Assembly: GCF_003075045.1 (NCBI RefSeq)
Contig: NZ_QCZD01000003.1
Span: 310,001-374,000 of the forward strand
Source of the DNA: Maribacter litoralis
GTDB taxonomy: Bacteria > Bacteroidota > Bacteroidia > Flavobacteriales > Flavobacteriaceae
Reading direction: 5' to 3'
Length of the DNA stretch: 64,000 nucleotides
Within the stretch, counting starts at the first letter, position 1; every line of letters starts with the position of its first letter. Under the pieces are notes generated by a model that was not told where the DNA came from, searched no databases, and saw nothing but the letters and a program-made list of their open reading frames with translations. Both the position numbers and the translations under genes were made by a program. Shown here in pieces: positions 10,259 through 18,718 of the stretch.

Positions 10259-10304
10259 GATTGCTTCTTCAATCTCGATTACATCTCGTTTCCTCGCAAT
10301 GACA
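10259..10304. repeat. Single REP-like unit
   Basis: GATTGCTTC at 10259-10267 and CTCGCAATGACA at 10293-10304 bracket a variable centre, matching the ends of the unit at 9967-10001. It abuts the stop codon of the ferredoxin gene. Confidence 0.5.
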
Positions 10305-10305
10305 T

Positions 10306-10638
10306 TTATAGATCTTCTGGAGCCAGCTCTACTTTGAGTCCGTCCATGTCTTCAGAAATATGTAATTGACAACCTAAACGTGAGTTATCCCTAACATTAA
10401 AAGCTTCTGATAGCATAGCTTCTTCATCATCGCTCATTTCTGGTAAGTCGTGGTCAGATTCCACATAACACTGACAAGATGCACACATTGCCATACCTCC
10501 GCAAATACCAATAGTTCCTTCTGGAGCAAGTTCATATGAACGAACAACTTCCATAAGGTTCATGTTCATATCTGTAGGGGCATCTATTTCGTGAGATACT
10601 CCGTCACGGTCTATAATTGTAATTTTTATATCGGTCAT
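10306..10638 (-). CDS. [2Fe-2S] ferredoxin
   Basis: This 110-residue cytoplasmic electron carrier has the adrenodoxin/ISC-type cluster pattern Cys46-X5-Cys52-X2-Cys55, with the fourth ligand Cys90 in LGCQLHI. The surrounding acidic surface (DHDLPEMSDDEEAML) is typical for docking to reductases. The ferredoxin-NADP reductase gene lies 269 bp upstream on the same strand and the NifU/Mrp pair just beyond. This suggests an electron supply for iron-sulfur cluster assembly or other reductive chemistry. An extra Cys57 sits next to the cluster. Confidence 0.92.
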   Translation of the reverse strand: MTDIKITIIDRDGVSHEIDAPTDMNMNLMEVVRSYELAPEGTIGICGGMAMCASCQCYVESDHDLPEMSDDEEAMLSEAFNVRDNSRLGCQLHISEDMDGLKVELAPEDL

Positions 10639-10907
10639 TAATAGAATTTAGTAGTTAGGCTTTAGTGAACTAGTTTAGTTTAACCATCAAATTAGTACGT
10701 AAAATATTCTCGAAATTTCATTTGACTCTTCAATTAACTCAACTCTTTTTCTTATAAATATTTGACGCTTCAAGTTTAAAGATTTTTTGGCAACTAAAAC
10801 TGCTAAATCTTGTGATTTTTACCACAGCTTTAAGTCTTCAAAACGCTGTATCGTCGTTTCACAAAATCACTTTTGCACTATTTCACTAACAAACTAATTC
10901 ATTTACT
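10639..10907. other. Intergenic gap, no gene seen
   Basis: 269 bp between the ferredoxin and its reductase. I find no reading frame with coding character. An 8-bp inverted repeat (GTGATTTT 10812-10819 and AAAATCAC 10863-10870) is the only structure noted, and it is weak. Confidence 0.6.
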
Positions 10908-11966
10908 TTATTCAATCTTCTTCACCACCGCTTTGGGCGCTTCTTTTTTTGTTCCGTCGAAACCGTTTACACCACCTACTGTGGTATATTTCATGACGTA
11001 TTTTTTATCGGGATGAATTTTTTGAAAGGCACTTTGACACATTAGTGTTGCTTCGTGAAAACCACAAAGTATCAGTTTCAATTTACCAGGATACGTATTT
11101 ACATCACCAATGGCATATATGCCCGGTATGTTAGTTTGATAATCGAACGTATCTACTTTAATGGCGTTTTTCTCGATTTCCAATCCCCAATCACCTATAG
11201 GACCCAGTTTTGGTGAGAGTCCGAATAATGGGATAAAATCATCAACCTCCAAAACCATCTCTTCCTTGGCATCAGATATTTTTCTGATCAATACTGATTC
11301 TAGTTTATCATCACCATTTAAAGCAATAATTTCAGCGGGAGTAATCAGATTAAGCTTTCCTTGATTCTTTAACTCCTGTACCTTTTCCACAGAATCCAAA
11401 GCTCCTCTAAATTCGTTTCTTCTATGCACCAAGGTTACTTGAGAAGCAACATCTGCCAAGAAAATACTCCAGTCTAAAGCGGAATCTCCGCCACCTGCAA
11501 TAACCACTTTCTTATCACGGTATACTTCAGGGTCTTTAATCATGTAAGCAATCCCTCTATCCTCAAATTTTGACAAATTATCCAACAAAGGTTTTCTTGG
11601 TTCAAAACTTCCCAATCCGCCAGCAATAGCAATAACAGGAGCATTGTGTTTTGTTCCTTTATTTGTAGTTACCACAAAGCTACCGTCCTCTAATTTTTCA
11701 ATGGTTTCTGCACGCTCGCCTAGCGTAAACCCTGGTTGAAAGGACTTAATTTGCTCCATTAAATTATCTACCAAATCGCCCGCCAATACTTCTGGAAAAC
11801 CAGGAATATCATAAATGGGTTTTTTAGGGTAAATTTCTGCACACTGCCCACCAGCTTGTGGCAAGGCATCGATCAAATGGCACTTAAGTTTTAGGAGTCC
11901 GGCTTCAAAAACGGCAAAAAGACCCGTAGGTCCTGCGCCTATTATCAATATATCGGTTTTAATCAT
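10908..11966 (-). CDS. Ferredoxin--NADP reductase, thioredoxin-reductase-like type
   Basis: This 352-residue flavoprotein has the FAD-binding motif GAGPTG at 10-15, the NADP(H)-binding motif GGGDSA at 158-163 and a C-terminal FAD motif in YAIGDVNTYPGKLKL. It lacks the CxxC redox pair of thioredoxin reductase, which marks it as a type 2 ferredoxin/flavodoxin-NADP+ reductase (YumC-like). It should pass electrons between NADPH and the neighbouring [2Fe-2S] ferredoxin. A TAATTTTG promoter box lies 26 bp upstream of the start. Homodimeric and cytoplasmic by family. Confidence 0.9.
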   Translation of the reverse strand: MIKTDILIIGAGPTGLFAVFEAGLLKLKCHLIDALPQAGGQCAEIYPKKPIYDIPGFPEVLAGDLVDNLMEQIKSFQPGFTLGERAETIEKLEDGSFVVTTNKGTKHNAPVIAIAGGLGSFEPRKPLLDNLSKFEDRGIAYMIKDPEVYRDKKVVIAGGGDSALDWSIFLADVASQVTLVHRRNEFRGALDSVEKVQELKNQGKLNLITPAEIIALNGDDKLESVLIRKISDAKEEMVLEVDDFIPLFGLSPKLGPIGDWGLEIEKNAIKVDTFDYQTNIPGIYAIGDVNTYPGKLKLILCGFHEATLMCQSAFQKIHPDKKYVMKYTTVGGVNGFDGTKKEAPKAVVKKIE

Positions 11967-11991
11967 TACTGGAATTGTTTGTAATACATCT

Positions 11992-11999
11992 CAAAATTA
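11992..11999 (-). promoter_or_regulatory. Flavobacterial -7 box for ferredoxin reductase
   Basis: The minus strand reads TAATTTTG, matching TAnnTTTG, with the expected start of transcription about 20 nt before the ATG at 11966. No clear -33 TTG. Confidence 0.4.
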
Positions 12000-12038
12000 T
12001 CAATCTATTGTTTTAAATATCATGACAATTATCAAGAT

Positions 12039-12278
12039 TTAACCTTCTATATTAATTACATTCTGAATTTGCGGAGCGTATTTCTTAATGGTCATTTCTA
12101 CACCGCTCTTTAAGGTCATTTGATTGACACTACAACCAACGCAAGCACCTTCTAAACGCACTGTAACCGTTTCTTCTTCAATAGAAATAAGACTAATATC
12201 TCCACCATCGCTCTGTAAGAAAGGTCTAATTTCTTCCAATGCTTTTTCCACATTCACTTTTAGCTCTGTTGCAGTCAT
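12039..12278 (-). CDS. NifU C-terminal-like Fe-S scaffold protein
   Basis: The 79-residue protein consists only of a NifU C-terminal domain (Nfu type). The cluster-binding CVGC is at 46-49 and the conserved FLQSDGGDISL is upstream. Such proteins carry or deliver [4Fe-4S] or [2Fe-2S] clusters to client enzymes. Its start lies two bases after the Mrp stop codon, so the pair is translationally linked. With Mrp (also a cluster carrier) and the nearby ferredoxin and reductase, this forms a small Fe-S maturation neighbourhood. Confidence 0.92.
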   Translation of the reverse strand: MTATELKVNVEKALEEIRPFLQSDGGDISLISIEEETVTVRLEGACVGCSVNQMTLKSGVEMTIKKYAPQIQNVINIEG

Positions 12279-12280
12279 AT

Positions 12281-13423
12281 CTATTTTTTGTTAACTGGCG
12301 AGCAACCCGCCATTGTCGTAATTTTTATTGCTTCGGTCGGTGGCATAGTTTTGTTTCTAGCAACAACCTCGCTAACAACCTGTTTTGTTAATTCTTCGAA
12401 CGCTTTTTCTACAGGCGTTGCCGTCTGTAAAGCCGCAGGTCTACCAACATCGCCGGCTTCACGTATACTTTGCACCAAAGGCATTTCTCCAAGAAAAGGT
12501 ACGTTTAAATCTTCCGATAGGTTTTTCGCCCCTTCCTTACCAAAAATATAGTATTTGTTCTCTGGTAGTTCAGCGGGTGTAAAGTATGCCATATTCTCCA
12601 CGATACCCAATACAGGTACGTTTATGGAGTCTTGTTGAAACATAGCCACACCTTTTCTTGCATCGGCAAGTGCAACCTCTTGTGGCGTACTTACTACAAC
12701 AGCACCGGTTACCGGTAGCGATTGCATAATACTCAAATGAATATCACCTGTACCCGGTGGTAGATCGATCAGCATAAAATCTAACTCGCCCCAATGTGCA
12801 TCAAAAATCATTTGGTTCAATGCTTTTGACGCCATAGGTCCTCTCCATATAACCGCCTGATCACGTTGGGTAAAAAACCCAATGGACAATAATTTTACCC
12901 CATAACTCTCTACAGGTTTCATTTTAGACTTGCCCTCTACGTTTACCGCCAATGGTTTCTCATTGGCAACATCGAACATAATTGGCATTGAAGGCCCGTA
13001 TATATCGGCATCTAACAAACCAACCTTAAAGCCCATTTTAGCCATAGTAACCGCAAGGTTTGCCGTTACCGTAGACTTACCTACCCCACCTTTACCTGAG
13101 GCTACAGCGATAATATTATTAATACCTGGTATAGGCTTGCCTTTTATTTCGTTCACCTTTGGTTTTGCCGTAGGTGCATCTACCTTAATATTGATCTTAA
13201 TTTTAGCCTTTTCATAAACCTCTCTATGGATGACTTTTAAAATCTCCACTTCGGTCTTTTTACGTGCTTGTAAACTAGGGTTGGCTATGGTAATATCAAC
13301 CTCTACCTCATCACCGAAAATTTGAATATTGGTTACCGCACCACTTTCTACCATGTTTTTGCCTTCTCCAGGAACCGTAATATGCTCCAAGGCCTTTAAA
13401 ACATCCTTCTTATCTATCTTCAT
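12281..13423 (-). CDS. mrp: Mrp/ApbC family Fe-S cluster carrier ATPase
   Basis: The 380-residue P-loop NTPase has an N-terminal MIP18/DUF59 domain (about 1-85) and then the deviant Walker A motif GKGGVGKS at 110-117 of the MinD/Mrp group. WRGPMASKAL and DFMLIDLPPGTGD are Mrp signatures. It binds and transfers Fe-S clusters in the cytoplasm. The C-terminal CxxC that bridges a cluster in many homologues is reduced here to a single Cys in MAGCSPVNKK, so its binding mode may differ. It heads an operon with the NifU-type gene. A TATCTTTG promoter box is 43 bp upstream. Confidence 0.92.
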   Translation of the reverse strand: MKIDKKDVLKALEHITVPGEGKNMVESGAVTNIQIFGDEVEVDITIANPSLQARKKTEVEILKVIHREVYEKAKIKINIKVDAPTAKPKVNEIKGKPIPGINNIIAVASGKGGVGKSTVTANLAVTMAKMGFKVGLLDADIYGPSMPIMFDVANEKPLAVNVEGKSKMKPVESYGVKLLSIGFFTQRDQAVIWRGPMASKALNQMIFDAHWGELDFMLIDLPPGTGDIHLSIMQSLPVTGAVVVSTPQEVALADARKGVAMFQQDSINVPVLGIVENMAYFTPAELPENKYYIFGKEGAKNLSEDLNVPFLGEMPLVQSIREAGDVGRPAALQTATPVEKAFEELTKQVVSEVVARNKTMPPTEAIKITTMAGCSPVNKK

Positions 13424-13465
13424 TGTATAAATTCATTCAAAACCTGCCTATTGGCAAGTAGGTTA

Positions 13466-13473
13466 CAAAGATA
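13466..13473 (-). promoter_or_regulatory. Flavobacterial -7 box for mrp operon
   Basis: The minus strand reads TATCTTTG, a match to TAnnTTTG, giving a predicted leader of about 37 nt before the ATG at 13423. The leader contains a small imperfect inverted repeat (AACCT...AGGTT, 13440-13463). Confidence 0.45.
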
Positions 13474-13638
13474 AACCTTAGTTATCAGATTATGAAGCTA
13501 GCGTATTGAAAATGAAGATGCCATTATAAACAGATCCTCTTATTAATAGATCTTCAATTCACATTTTTTTATGATTTGGCATTTCACTATTACTTTTCAA
13601 AAAACGTACATTAGAATCTTTTTAAAAAACCAACATAC

Positions 13639-15315
13639 ATGTACCAACCAATCAAAAGATTATCCCAACTCTTATTTTTTAGTCTACTTACCTCTTTATT
13701 AATTACATCTTGTTCGAGCTCAAAGAACGATTTCTCCAAAAAAGACGTTAAGCGTTCTCAAAAACTAATAGGTTTAGATTTTGACAAGAAATATATCGAC
13801 ACCTTATATCCCTATTTACAGCGAAATAAAAAAGGATATGATTCGCTACGAAAATATACTTTAGATTACGATGTAGTACCAGCGGTTCGGTTCGATCCAT
13901 TACCTATGAATTTTACACCAAAACCACAAAATGGATTCCCGGAATGGAAAATACCAGAGAACATAGCGCTTCCTTCAAAAAAAGCGGACCTTGCTTTTTA
14001 TTCCATACCTCAACTGGCATCACTCATCAAAAACAAAAAAATAAGTGCTCTAGAATTGACCGAGTTTTTTATAGCACGATTAAAAAAGTATAATGACATT
14101 TTACAGTGTACCATAACCGTAACGGAAGAAATGGCTTTGGAACAAGCGAAAAAGATGGATGCCGAACTTGCTGCAGGAAACTACCGCGGAATTCTTCATG
14201 GCATTCCTTACGGCGTAAAAGACCTAATGGCAGTTGAAGGTTATAAAACTACGTGGGGAGCTGAACCTTACCGTGACCAACAAATTGATATGACGGCTAG
14301 CGTGGTTCAAAAATTACAAGATGCAGGTGGAATTCTAGTAGCCAAATTGGTTTCTGGTTCATTGGCTCGTGGTGATGTTTGGTTTGATGGAAAAACTAAA
14401 AACCCGTGGGATACTACTCAAGGTGCTTCAGGATCTTCAGCAGGTTCTGGATCGGCAACTTCTGCAGGTTTGGTTCCTTATGCATTAGGCACCGAAACAT
14501 TAGGTTCCATTTTATCACCCAGTACCAGAAACGGAATTACAGGTTTACGACCTACATATGGTAGGGTTAGTAGACACGGAGTGATGAGTTTAAGCTGGTC
14601 TATGGATAAAGTAGGACCAATGGCAAGAAGTGCAGAAGACTGCGCAATTGTATATAGTGTTATTGCAGGAAAAGACCCTAAAGACGGAATGACTACGGAT
14701 TACCCTGACGGATTTGACCCTACTAAAGATTATAAATCGCTTAAAATAGCCTATTTAAAAAACGATATAGAAAAAGATTCTTCGGATAGTAAAGTGAATC
14801 TAGATAAGGCAATTGCAACTTTTAAAGAAATGGGACTTACACTTAATGAAGTTGAATTACCAAAAGACGTTCCCTACAACAGTTTTGATGTCATACTAAG
14901 AGCAGAAGCGGGAGCATTTTTCGATGATATGGTTCGTGCCGAAGAAGTGGATAAAATGGTAGAGCAAACTCAACGTTCTAGAGCAAATTCTTTACGTCAA
15001 GCACGTTTTATTCCTGCAGTGGAATACATACAGGCCAATAGGCAACGACAAGTGCTCATTGAAAAAATGCAGGACCTCATGAAAGATTATGATGTTCTTA
15101 TTTCACCAAGCTCTGGTAATCGACTTTCAATAATTACGAACCTTACCGGTCACCCGGCAATTTCTATACCTACTGGATTAGATAAAAAAAAGCACCCTAC
15201 CAGCATCACCTTAGTTAGCAACTTATACGATGAGGCTAGTGTTCTTTTATTAGCAAAAGCATTTCAAGACCAAACGGAATTTGACGAAATGCATCCTGAC
15301 GGGTATACGGATTAG
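13639..15315 (+). CDS. Amidase signature family lipoprotein
   Basis: The 558-residue amidase is anchored by a lipoprotein signal (LITSC, Cys25, then Ser-Ser-Ser). The Ser-cisSer-Lys triad can be placed: Lys194 in YGVKDL, cis-Ser266 in GASGSSAG and nucleophile Ser290 in GTETLGSI. The residue after GSI is Leu rather than the usual Arg. About 120 residues precede the catalytic domain, which is longer than in GatA or standard amidases. It probably hydrolyses amides in the periplasm or at the surface; the substrate is unknown. It is monocistronic, and a heptanucleotide tandem repeat begins at the base after its stop codon. Confidence 0.9.
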   Translation: MYQPIKRLSQLLFFSLLTSLLITSCSSSKNDFSKKDVKRSQKLIGLDFDKKYIDTLYPYLQRNKKGYDSLRKYTLDYDVVPAVRFDPLPMNFTPKPQNGFPEWKIPENIALPSKKADLAFYSIPQLASLIKNKKISALELTEFFIARLKKYNDILQCTITVTEEMALEQAKKMDAELAAGNYRGILHGIPYGVKDLMAVEGYKTTWGAEPYRDQQIDMTASVVQKLQDAGGILVAKLVSGSLARGDVWFDGKTKNPWDTTQGASGSSAGSGSATSAGLVPYALGTETLGSILSPSTRNGITGLRPTYGRVSRHGVMSLSWSMDKVGPMARSAEDCAIVYSVIAGKDPKDGMTTDYPDGFDPTKDYKSLKIAYLKNDIEKDSSDSKVNLDKAIATFKEMGLTLNEVELPKDVPYNSFDVILRAEAGAFFDDMVRAEEVDKMVEQTQRSRANSLRQARFIPAVEYIQANRQRQVLIEKMQDLMKDYDVLISPSSGNRLSIITNLTGHPAISIPTGLDKKKHPTSITLVSNLYDEASVLLLAKAFQDQTEFDEMHPDGYTD

Positions 15316-15377
15316 TTGTTGGTTGTTGGTTGTTGGTTGTTGGTTGTTGGTTGTTGGTTGTTGGTTGTTGGTTGTTG
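15316..15377 (+). repeat. Tandem heptamer repeat TTGTTGG, about 8.9 copies
   Basis: 62 bp of perfect TTGTTGG units begin immediately after the amidase stop codon and end at AAATATG. The repeat is non-coding in the accepted annotation and is a likely slippage (VNTR) site. A single TTGTTGG also occurs after the exporter gene at 9901-9907. Confidence 0.9.
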
Positions 15378-15451
15378 AAATATGTAATTTTAAGTTAAGT
15401 CAGAAAACCTTTATTAATAAAAGTTTCTTGAAAATCTCCTTAAAACATATA

Positions 15452-15474
15452 AGTTCTCGACTGCGCTCGAAGTG
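15452..15474. repeat. Dispersed hairpin element, copy 3 (degraded arms)
   Basis: It contains the core TCGACTGCGCTCGA, related to the loops of the elements at 8076 and 33933, but only the inner arm bases (TTC/GAA) still pair. Confidence 0.4.
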
Positions 15475-15497
15475 ACATTTTAGATAAGGTTATTATT

Positions 15498-15540
15498 TGA
15501 TGATTTATCCTAATATTTCAAAAGTTAAGATAAATCATCA
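15498..15540 (-). terminator. Hairpin at the end of the permease array
   Basis: TGATGATTTATC (15498-15509) and GATAAATCATCA (15529-15540) form a perfect 12-bp stem around a 19-nt loop. It lies 8 bp beyond the stop codon of ATPase 2, where the long minus-strand array must end. There is no U-tract, so it may be a 3' stabilising stem rather than a classic intrinsic terminator. Confidence 0.5.
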
Positions 15541-15548
15541 TTTCAAGA

Positions 15549-16214
15549 CTAAATCTTTCTGCCATCCAATAGATTAATGATTCTTGAACCGTACGCTGCG
15601 TTCTTTTCGGAGTGTGTTACTTGTATGATGGTCACCCCTTCTTCTTCGTTCAATTTCTTAAAAAGCTGCATGATTTCTTCACTTTGTTGCGAGTTTAGAT
15701 TCCCCGTTGGTTCATCTGCCAAAATCAGTTTTGGATTTGCAATGAGTGCACGCGCCACACCAACCAATTGTTGCTGCCCTCCACTTAATTGCGCTGGAAA
15801 CAAATCTTTTTTACCTACAATATTGAATCTATCCAACATATCGGCTACCAATGCTTTTCGTTCAGAACCTTTTATTTTTTTGTACAACAATGGCATCTCT
15901 AAATTTTCTTCTACCGTTAAATCATCTAATAAATGGTATGATTGAAAAACAAATCCGATGTACTCTTTATACAAGTTAGAACGATATTTCTCTTTTAAGG
16001 TATGTACCGATTCGTTCAAAAAATCATACTCTCCTTCATCAAACGTATCTAGCATTCCAATAACATTAAGTAAAGTAGACTTCCCTGAACCGGACGGACC
16101 CATAATTGAAATGAATTCGCCTTCCTGTACTTCTAAATTAATATCCTTTAGCAAAAACACGCGTTGACCGCCTTGTTGTACCCATTTGAAAATATTTCTT
16201 AATTGTAATAACAT
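15549..16214 (-). CDS. MacB-type ABC ATPase 2 of the permease array
   Basis: This 221-residue ATPase of the LolD/MacB group has Walker A GPSGSGKS at 39-46, Walker B LILADE at 162-167 and an H-loop in VTHSE. The signature reads LSGGQQQL (142-149): the Arg that normally follows LSGGQQQ, present in ATPase 1 at 149, is Leu here. It is the last gene of the array, 61 bp after permease 7, and lies in the unit controlled by the third sigma-54-like promoter. It probably energises one or more of the seven permeases, perhaps as a partner of ATPase 1. Whether the altered signature weakens ATP hydrolysis cannot be told from sequence. Confidence 0.93.
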   Translation of the reverse strand: MLLQLRNIFKWVQQGGQRVFLLKDINLEVQEGEFISIMGPSGSGKSTLLNVIGMLDTFDEGEYDFLNESVHTLKEKYRSNLYKEYIGFVFQSYHLLDDLTVEENLEMPLLYKKIKGSERKALVADMLDRFNIVGKKDLFPAQLSGGQQQLVGVARALIANPKLILADEPTGNLNSQQSEEIMQLFKKLNEEEGVTIIQVTHSEKNAAYGSRIINLLDGRKI

Positions 16215-16275
16215 CTTTATGTAGTGAATTAGTTGATTAGTGAAATAGTGATTTGTTGGTTAGCAATATTAAAAA

Positions 16276-18684
16276 CTATTCAGTTCTTAGACTTTTTACT
16301 GGATTTGCTCTTGCTGCCCTGATGGTTCTTGTACCAATGGTGAGCATGGCTATTACTACGGCAATAGCACCTGCCCCAATAAAAAACCAAACACTTAGGT
16401 CAATTCTATAAGTATAATTTTGCAACCATTCCTTTAAAATATACCATGATAATGGTGATGCTATGATAAAAGCTATTAGCACCAATTTCAAAAAATCCTT
16501 GGTTAAAATATAGGTGATGGAACCCACACTGGCACCTATAACTTTCCTTACACCTATTTCTTTGGTACGTTGTTGCACAATTAATAAAGACATCGCAAAC
16601 AAGCCCATACAGCTTAAAACAATAGCAAGTAAAGAACCGCTTGAAATCATTTTTGCCGTGGTTTTTTCTTGCCTAAAAGTTCTATCAATATTCTCATCTA
16701 AAAAAGAACCTAAAAAATCTGCATTGGGCTCTAATTTTTTCCAAGCATTTTCTAAGGCAACAAATGAATTTGCCATATTGGTTGGGGCTACTTTTACAAA
16801 TCCATAGGTAAGATCTTGTTGCCTACTCATAAAAAAGGTCATTGGCGCTATTGCCCTATCCAAGTCTTTAAAATTATAATCCTTTACCACCCCCAACACA
16901 GGATAAAAAATTCCATCCTCAATTTCCAATTGTGAAGTTAACGGGTCTTGCTCGCCTAATTCTTTTGCCATAGACTCATTGATAACCACACCTAAACTAT
17001 CTGCGGCACTTTCGAAATTTCTTCCCGCAACCATATCCAAACCAAGGGTTTGCACATATTCATGATCAACAATAAGAAAATTGGTCATAACGATACGACC
17101 TTTATACTCAAAACCGATACCGCTAGAAGATCTGCTGCCATCTTTTCCAAGTCCTAAGTTACTATCCGATCCACTTACGGAAACAATCTCTGCATTACCA
17201 CTCAATTCATCGCGTAACAAATCTACCATATCATGACTGTTGCGTTTTCCGTTTAAAGGAAAAGACACAACCTGCTCTTTATCAAAGCCTAAATCTTTAT
17301 TACGCATGTAATCAATTTGGCTCCATAACACCAAAGTACCCACAATCATGATGATAGCAATACTAAACTGAAATACCATCAGCACATTTCTTACTTGATT
17401 ATTCCCCGAAGATTCGAGCTTTCCTTTTAACGACTGAATTGTACCTAAACGACTCATTAAGAGTGCAGGATATCCACCAACTACTACAGTAATTGTAAGT
17501 ATGGATAATAATAGCCCTACTAAAAACATGGGCGACCAAAACATACTTGATGAAATCTGCGTGTTGAACATAGATTTAAAATCATTCAAAAACACAAGAC
17601 TTAATACTACACCTATGCTAATAGATATAATGAACACGAACAGGCTCTCGCTCCAAAACTGAAAAAATAGTTGCTTTTTTTGCGCACCCAAAGTTTTACG
17701 CATACCTATCTCCTTTAGACGTTTTGCGGTCTTGGCTATACTCATATTTATATAGTTAATACATGCAATGAACAAAATCAACAAGGCTACACCAAAAATT
17801 AAATAGGGTCTACTTCTACTTACCTCAACAGTTCCGTTTTTAAAACTTGCAAAATGTACATCTTTTAAAGGAACTAGCTCGAGATTTATAAAACGACCAT
17901 TTTCGTCTGCAGTAGCGCCATCCCTTTTCAATCGTTCAATACCTTCGCCATAATAAAGATCTACAAACGATTTACTGCTTTGTTCAAATGATGACGCCAA
18001 AACCCCTTGTTTCAGCTCTACGAACACTTCGTGATATTGCCTATCCCACTGTTCTTTGGCTTCATTGTACTCCCTATGACTTTCAAAGCGGGCAGCAATT
18101 TGAAAGTCTAAATTACTTTGCGGCACTATATCTTTAGCTATGGCACTAACGGTAAACGGTTTTTCTTCTCCATTTACCATAAGATTGAATGTTTTTCCAA
18201 CGACATCGGTTGATCCAAAAAGTTTCTGTGCTCCTTCTTCTGTAAGCACTACATCGTTTAAATCTGCCAGCGGTTCTTTTTCATTTCCATGAAGTACAGG
18301 AAAACTAAACATGGAAAAAAAGTCTTGGTCCACCCAAACAATATCCATATTTATTTCTTTCTCGTTATACAAGGCAAGTGTACCATCTTGAACAACTCTG
18401 GAAATGTGCTTTACACCCGCCATCTCTGCTTCTAAAGTTGGTGCTAAGGGGGCAGCATGAACGGTACCTGCTTTTGGTCCTTTAGGTGTTTGCTCAGTTC
18501 TTACCATTTTATAAATTGACTCTCCCCGCTCATGAAAACCATCATACGACAGTTGAAACATGGCTGCCATTCCCAATAAAATAGCGACGGCGCAGGCTAC
18601 CGATAACCCAGTGATATTTAAACTGGTATTCACCTTATCCTTAAGCAAGTTTCGCCAAGCGATTTTAAAGTAATTCTTTATCAT
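16276..18684 (-). CDS. MacB/FtsX-type permease 7
   Basis: The 802-residue permease has the doubled layout of the whole array. One helix (about 20-42) is followed by periplasmic core domain 1, three FtsX helices (about 292-405), a fifth helix (about 432-452), core domain 2 and three more FtsX helices (about 680-785). Each FtsX half carries a coupling-helix motif, KEIGMRKTLGAQ and KEIGVRKVIGAS. The C-terminus is NPVKSLRTE, shared by most copies. One chain therefore supplies both halves of a MacB-like pump. It follows permease 6 after 34 bp and precedes ATPase 2. MacB-type pumps drive export across the outer membrane through an adaptor and TolC rather than across the inner membrane. Confidence 0.92.
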   Translation of the reverse strand: MIKNYFKIAWRNLLKDKVNTSLNITGLSVACAVAILLGMAAMFQLSYDGFHERGESIYKMVRTEQTPKGPKAGTVHAAPLAPTLEAEMAGVKHISRVVQDGTLALYNEKEINMDIVWVDQDFFSMFSFPVLHGNEKEPLADLNDVVLTEEGAQKLFGSTDVVGKTFNLMVNGEEKPFTVSAIAKDIVPQSNLDFQIAARFESHREYNEAKEQWDRQYHEVFVELKQGVLASSFEQSSKSFVDLYYGEGIERLKRDGATADENGRFINLELVPLKDVHFASFKNGTVEVSRSRPYLIFGVALLILFIACINYINMSIAKTAKRLKEIGMRKTLGAQKKQLFFQFWSESLFVFIISISIGVVLSLVFLNDFKSMFNTQISSSMFWSPMFLVGLLLSILTITVVVGGYPALLMSRLGTIQSLKGKLESSGNNQVRNVLMVFQFSIAIIMIVGTLVLWSQIDYMRNKDLGFDKEQVVSFPLNGKRNSHDMVDLLRDELSGNAEIVSVSGSDSNLGLGKDGSRSSSGIGFEYKGRIVMTNFLIVDHEYVQTLGLDMVAGRNFESAADSLGVVINESMAKELGEQDPLTSQLEIEDGIFYPVLGVVKDYNFKDLDRAIAPMTFFMSRQQDLTYGFVKVAPTNMANSFVALENAWKKLEPNADFLGSFLDENIDRTFRQEKTTAKMISSGSLLAIVLSCMGLFAMSLLIVQQRTKEIGVRKVIGASVGSITYILTKDFLKLVLIAFIIASPLSWYILKEWLQNYTYRIDLSVWFFIGAGAIAVVIAMLTIGTRTIRAARANPVKSLRTE

Positions 18685-18718
18685 GATTCTTGTTTTTGAT
18701 TGATTGATGACTTTAATA

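Larger units (their letters stand above)
9882..10305. other. Repeat-rich intergenic spacer without genes
   Basis: This 424-bp gap holds no convincing reading frame. It contains an inverted pair of REP-like units (9967-10002 and 10019-10044), a third single unit (10259-10304) and a decayed GTCAGTTCGAG...TCGAGAACC element (10095-10144). It separates the converging exporter (plus) and ferredoxin (minus) genes, so it may act as a transcription-end region. Confidence 0.7.

Noticed and set aside
15316..15377. CRISPR array
   Set aside because: The heptamers are contiguous, without spacers, and no cas genes are present.
15281..15475. Short plus-strand frame with a repeating CWLLVVG protein
   Set aside because: It is simply the translation of the TTGTTGG tandem repeat and overlaps the end of the amidase gene.
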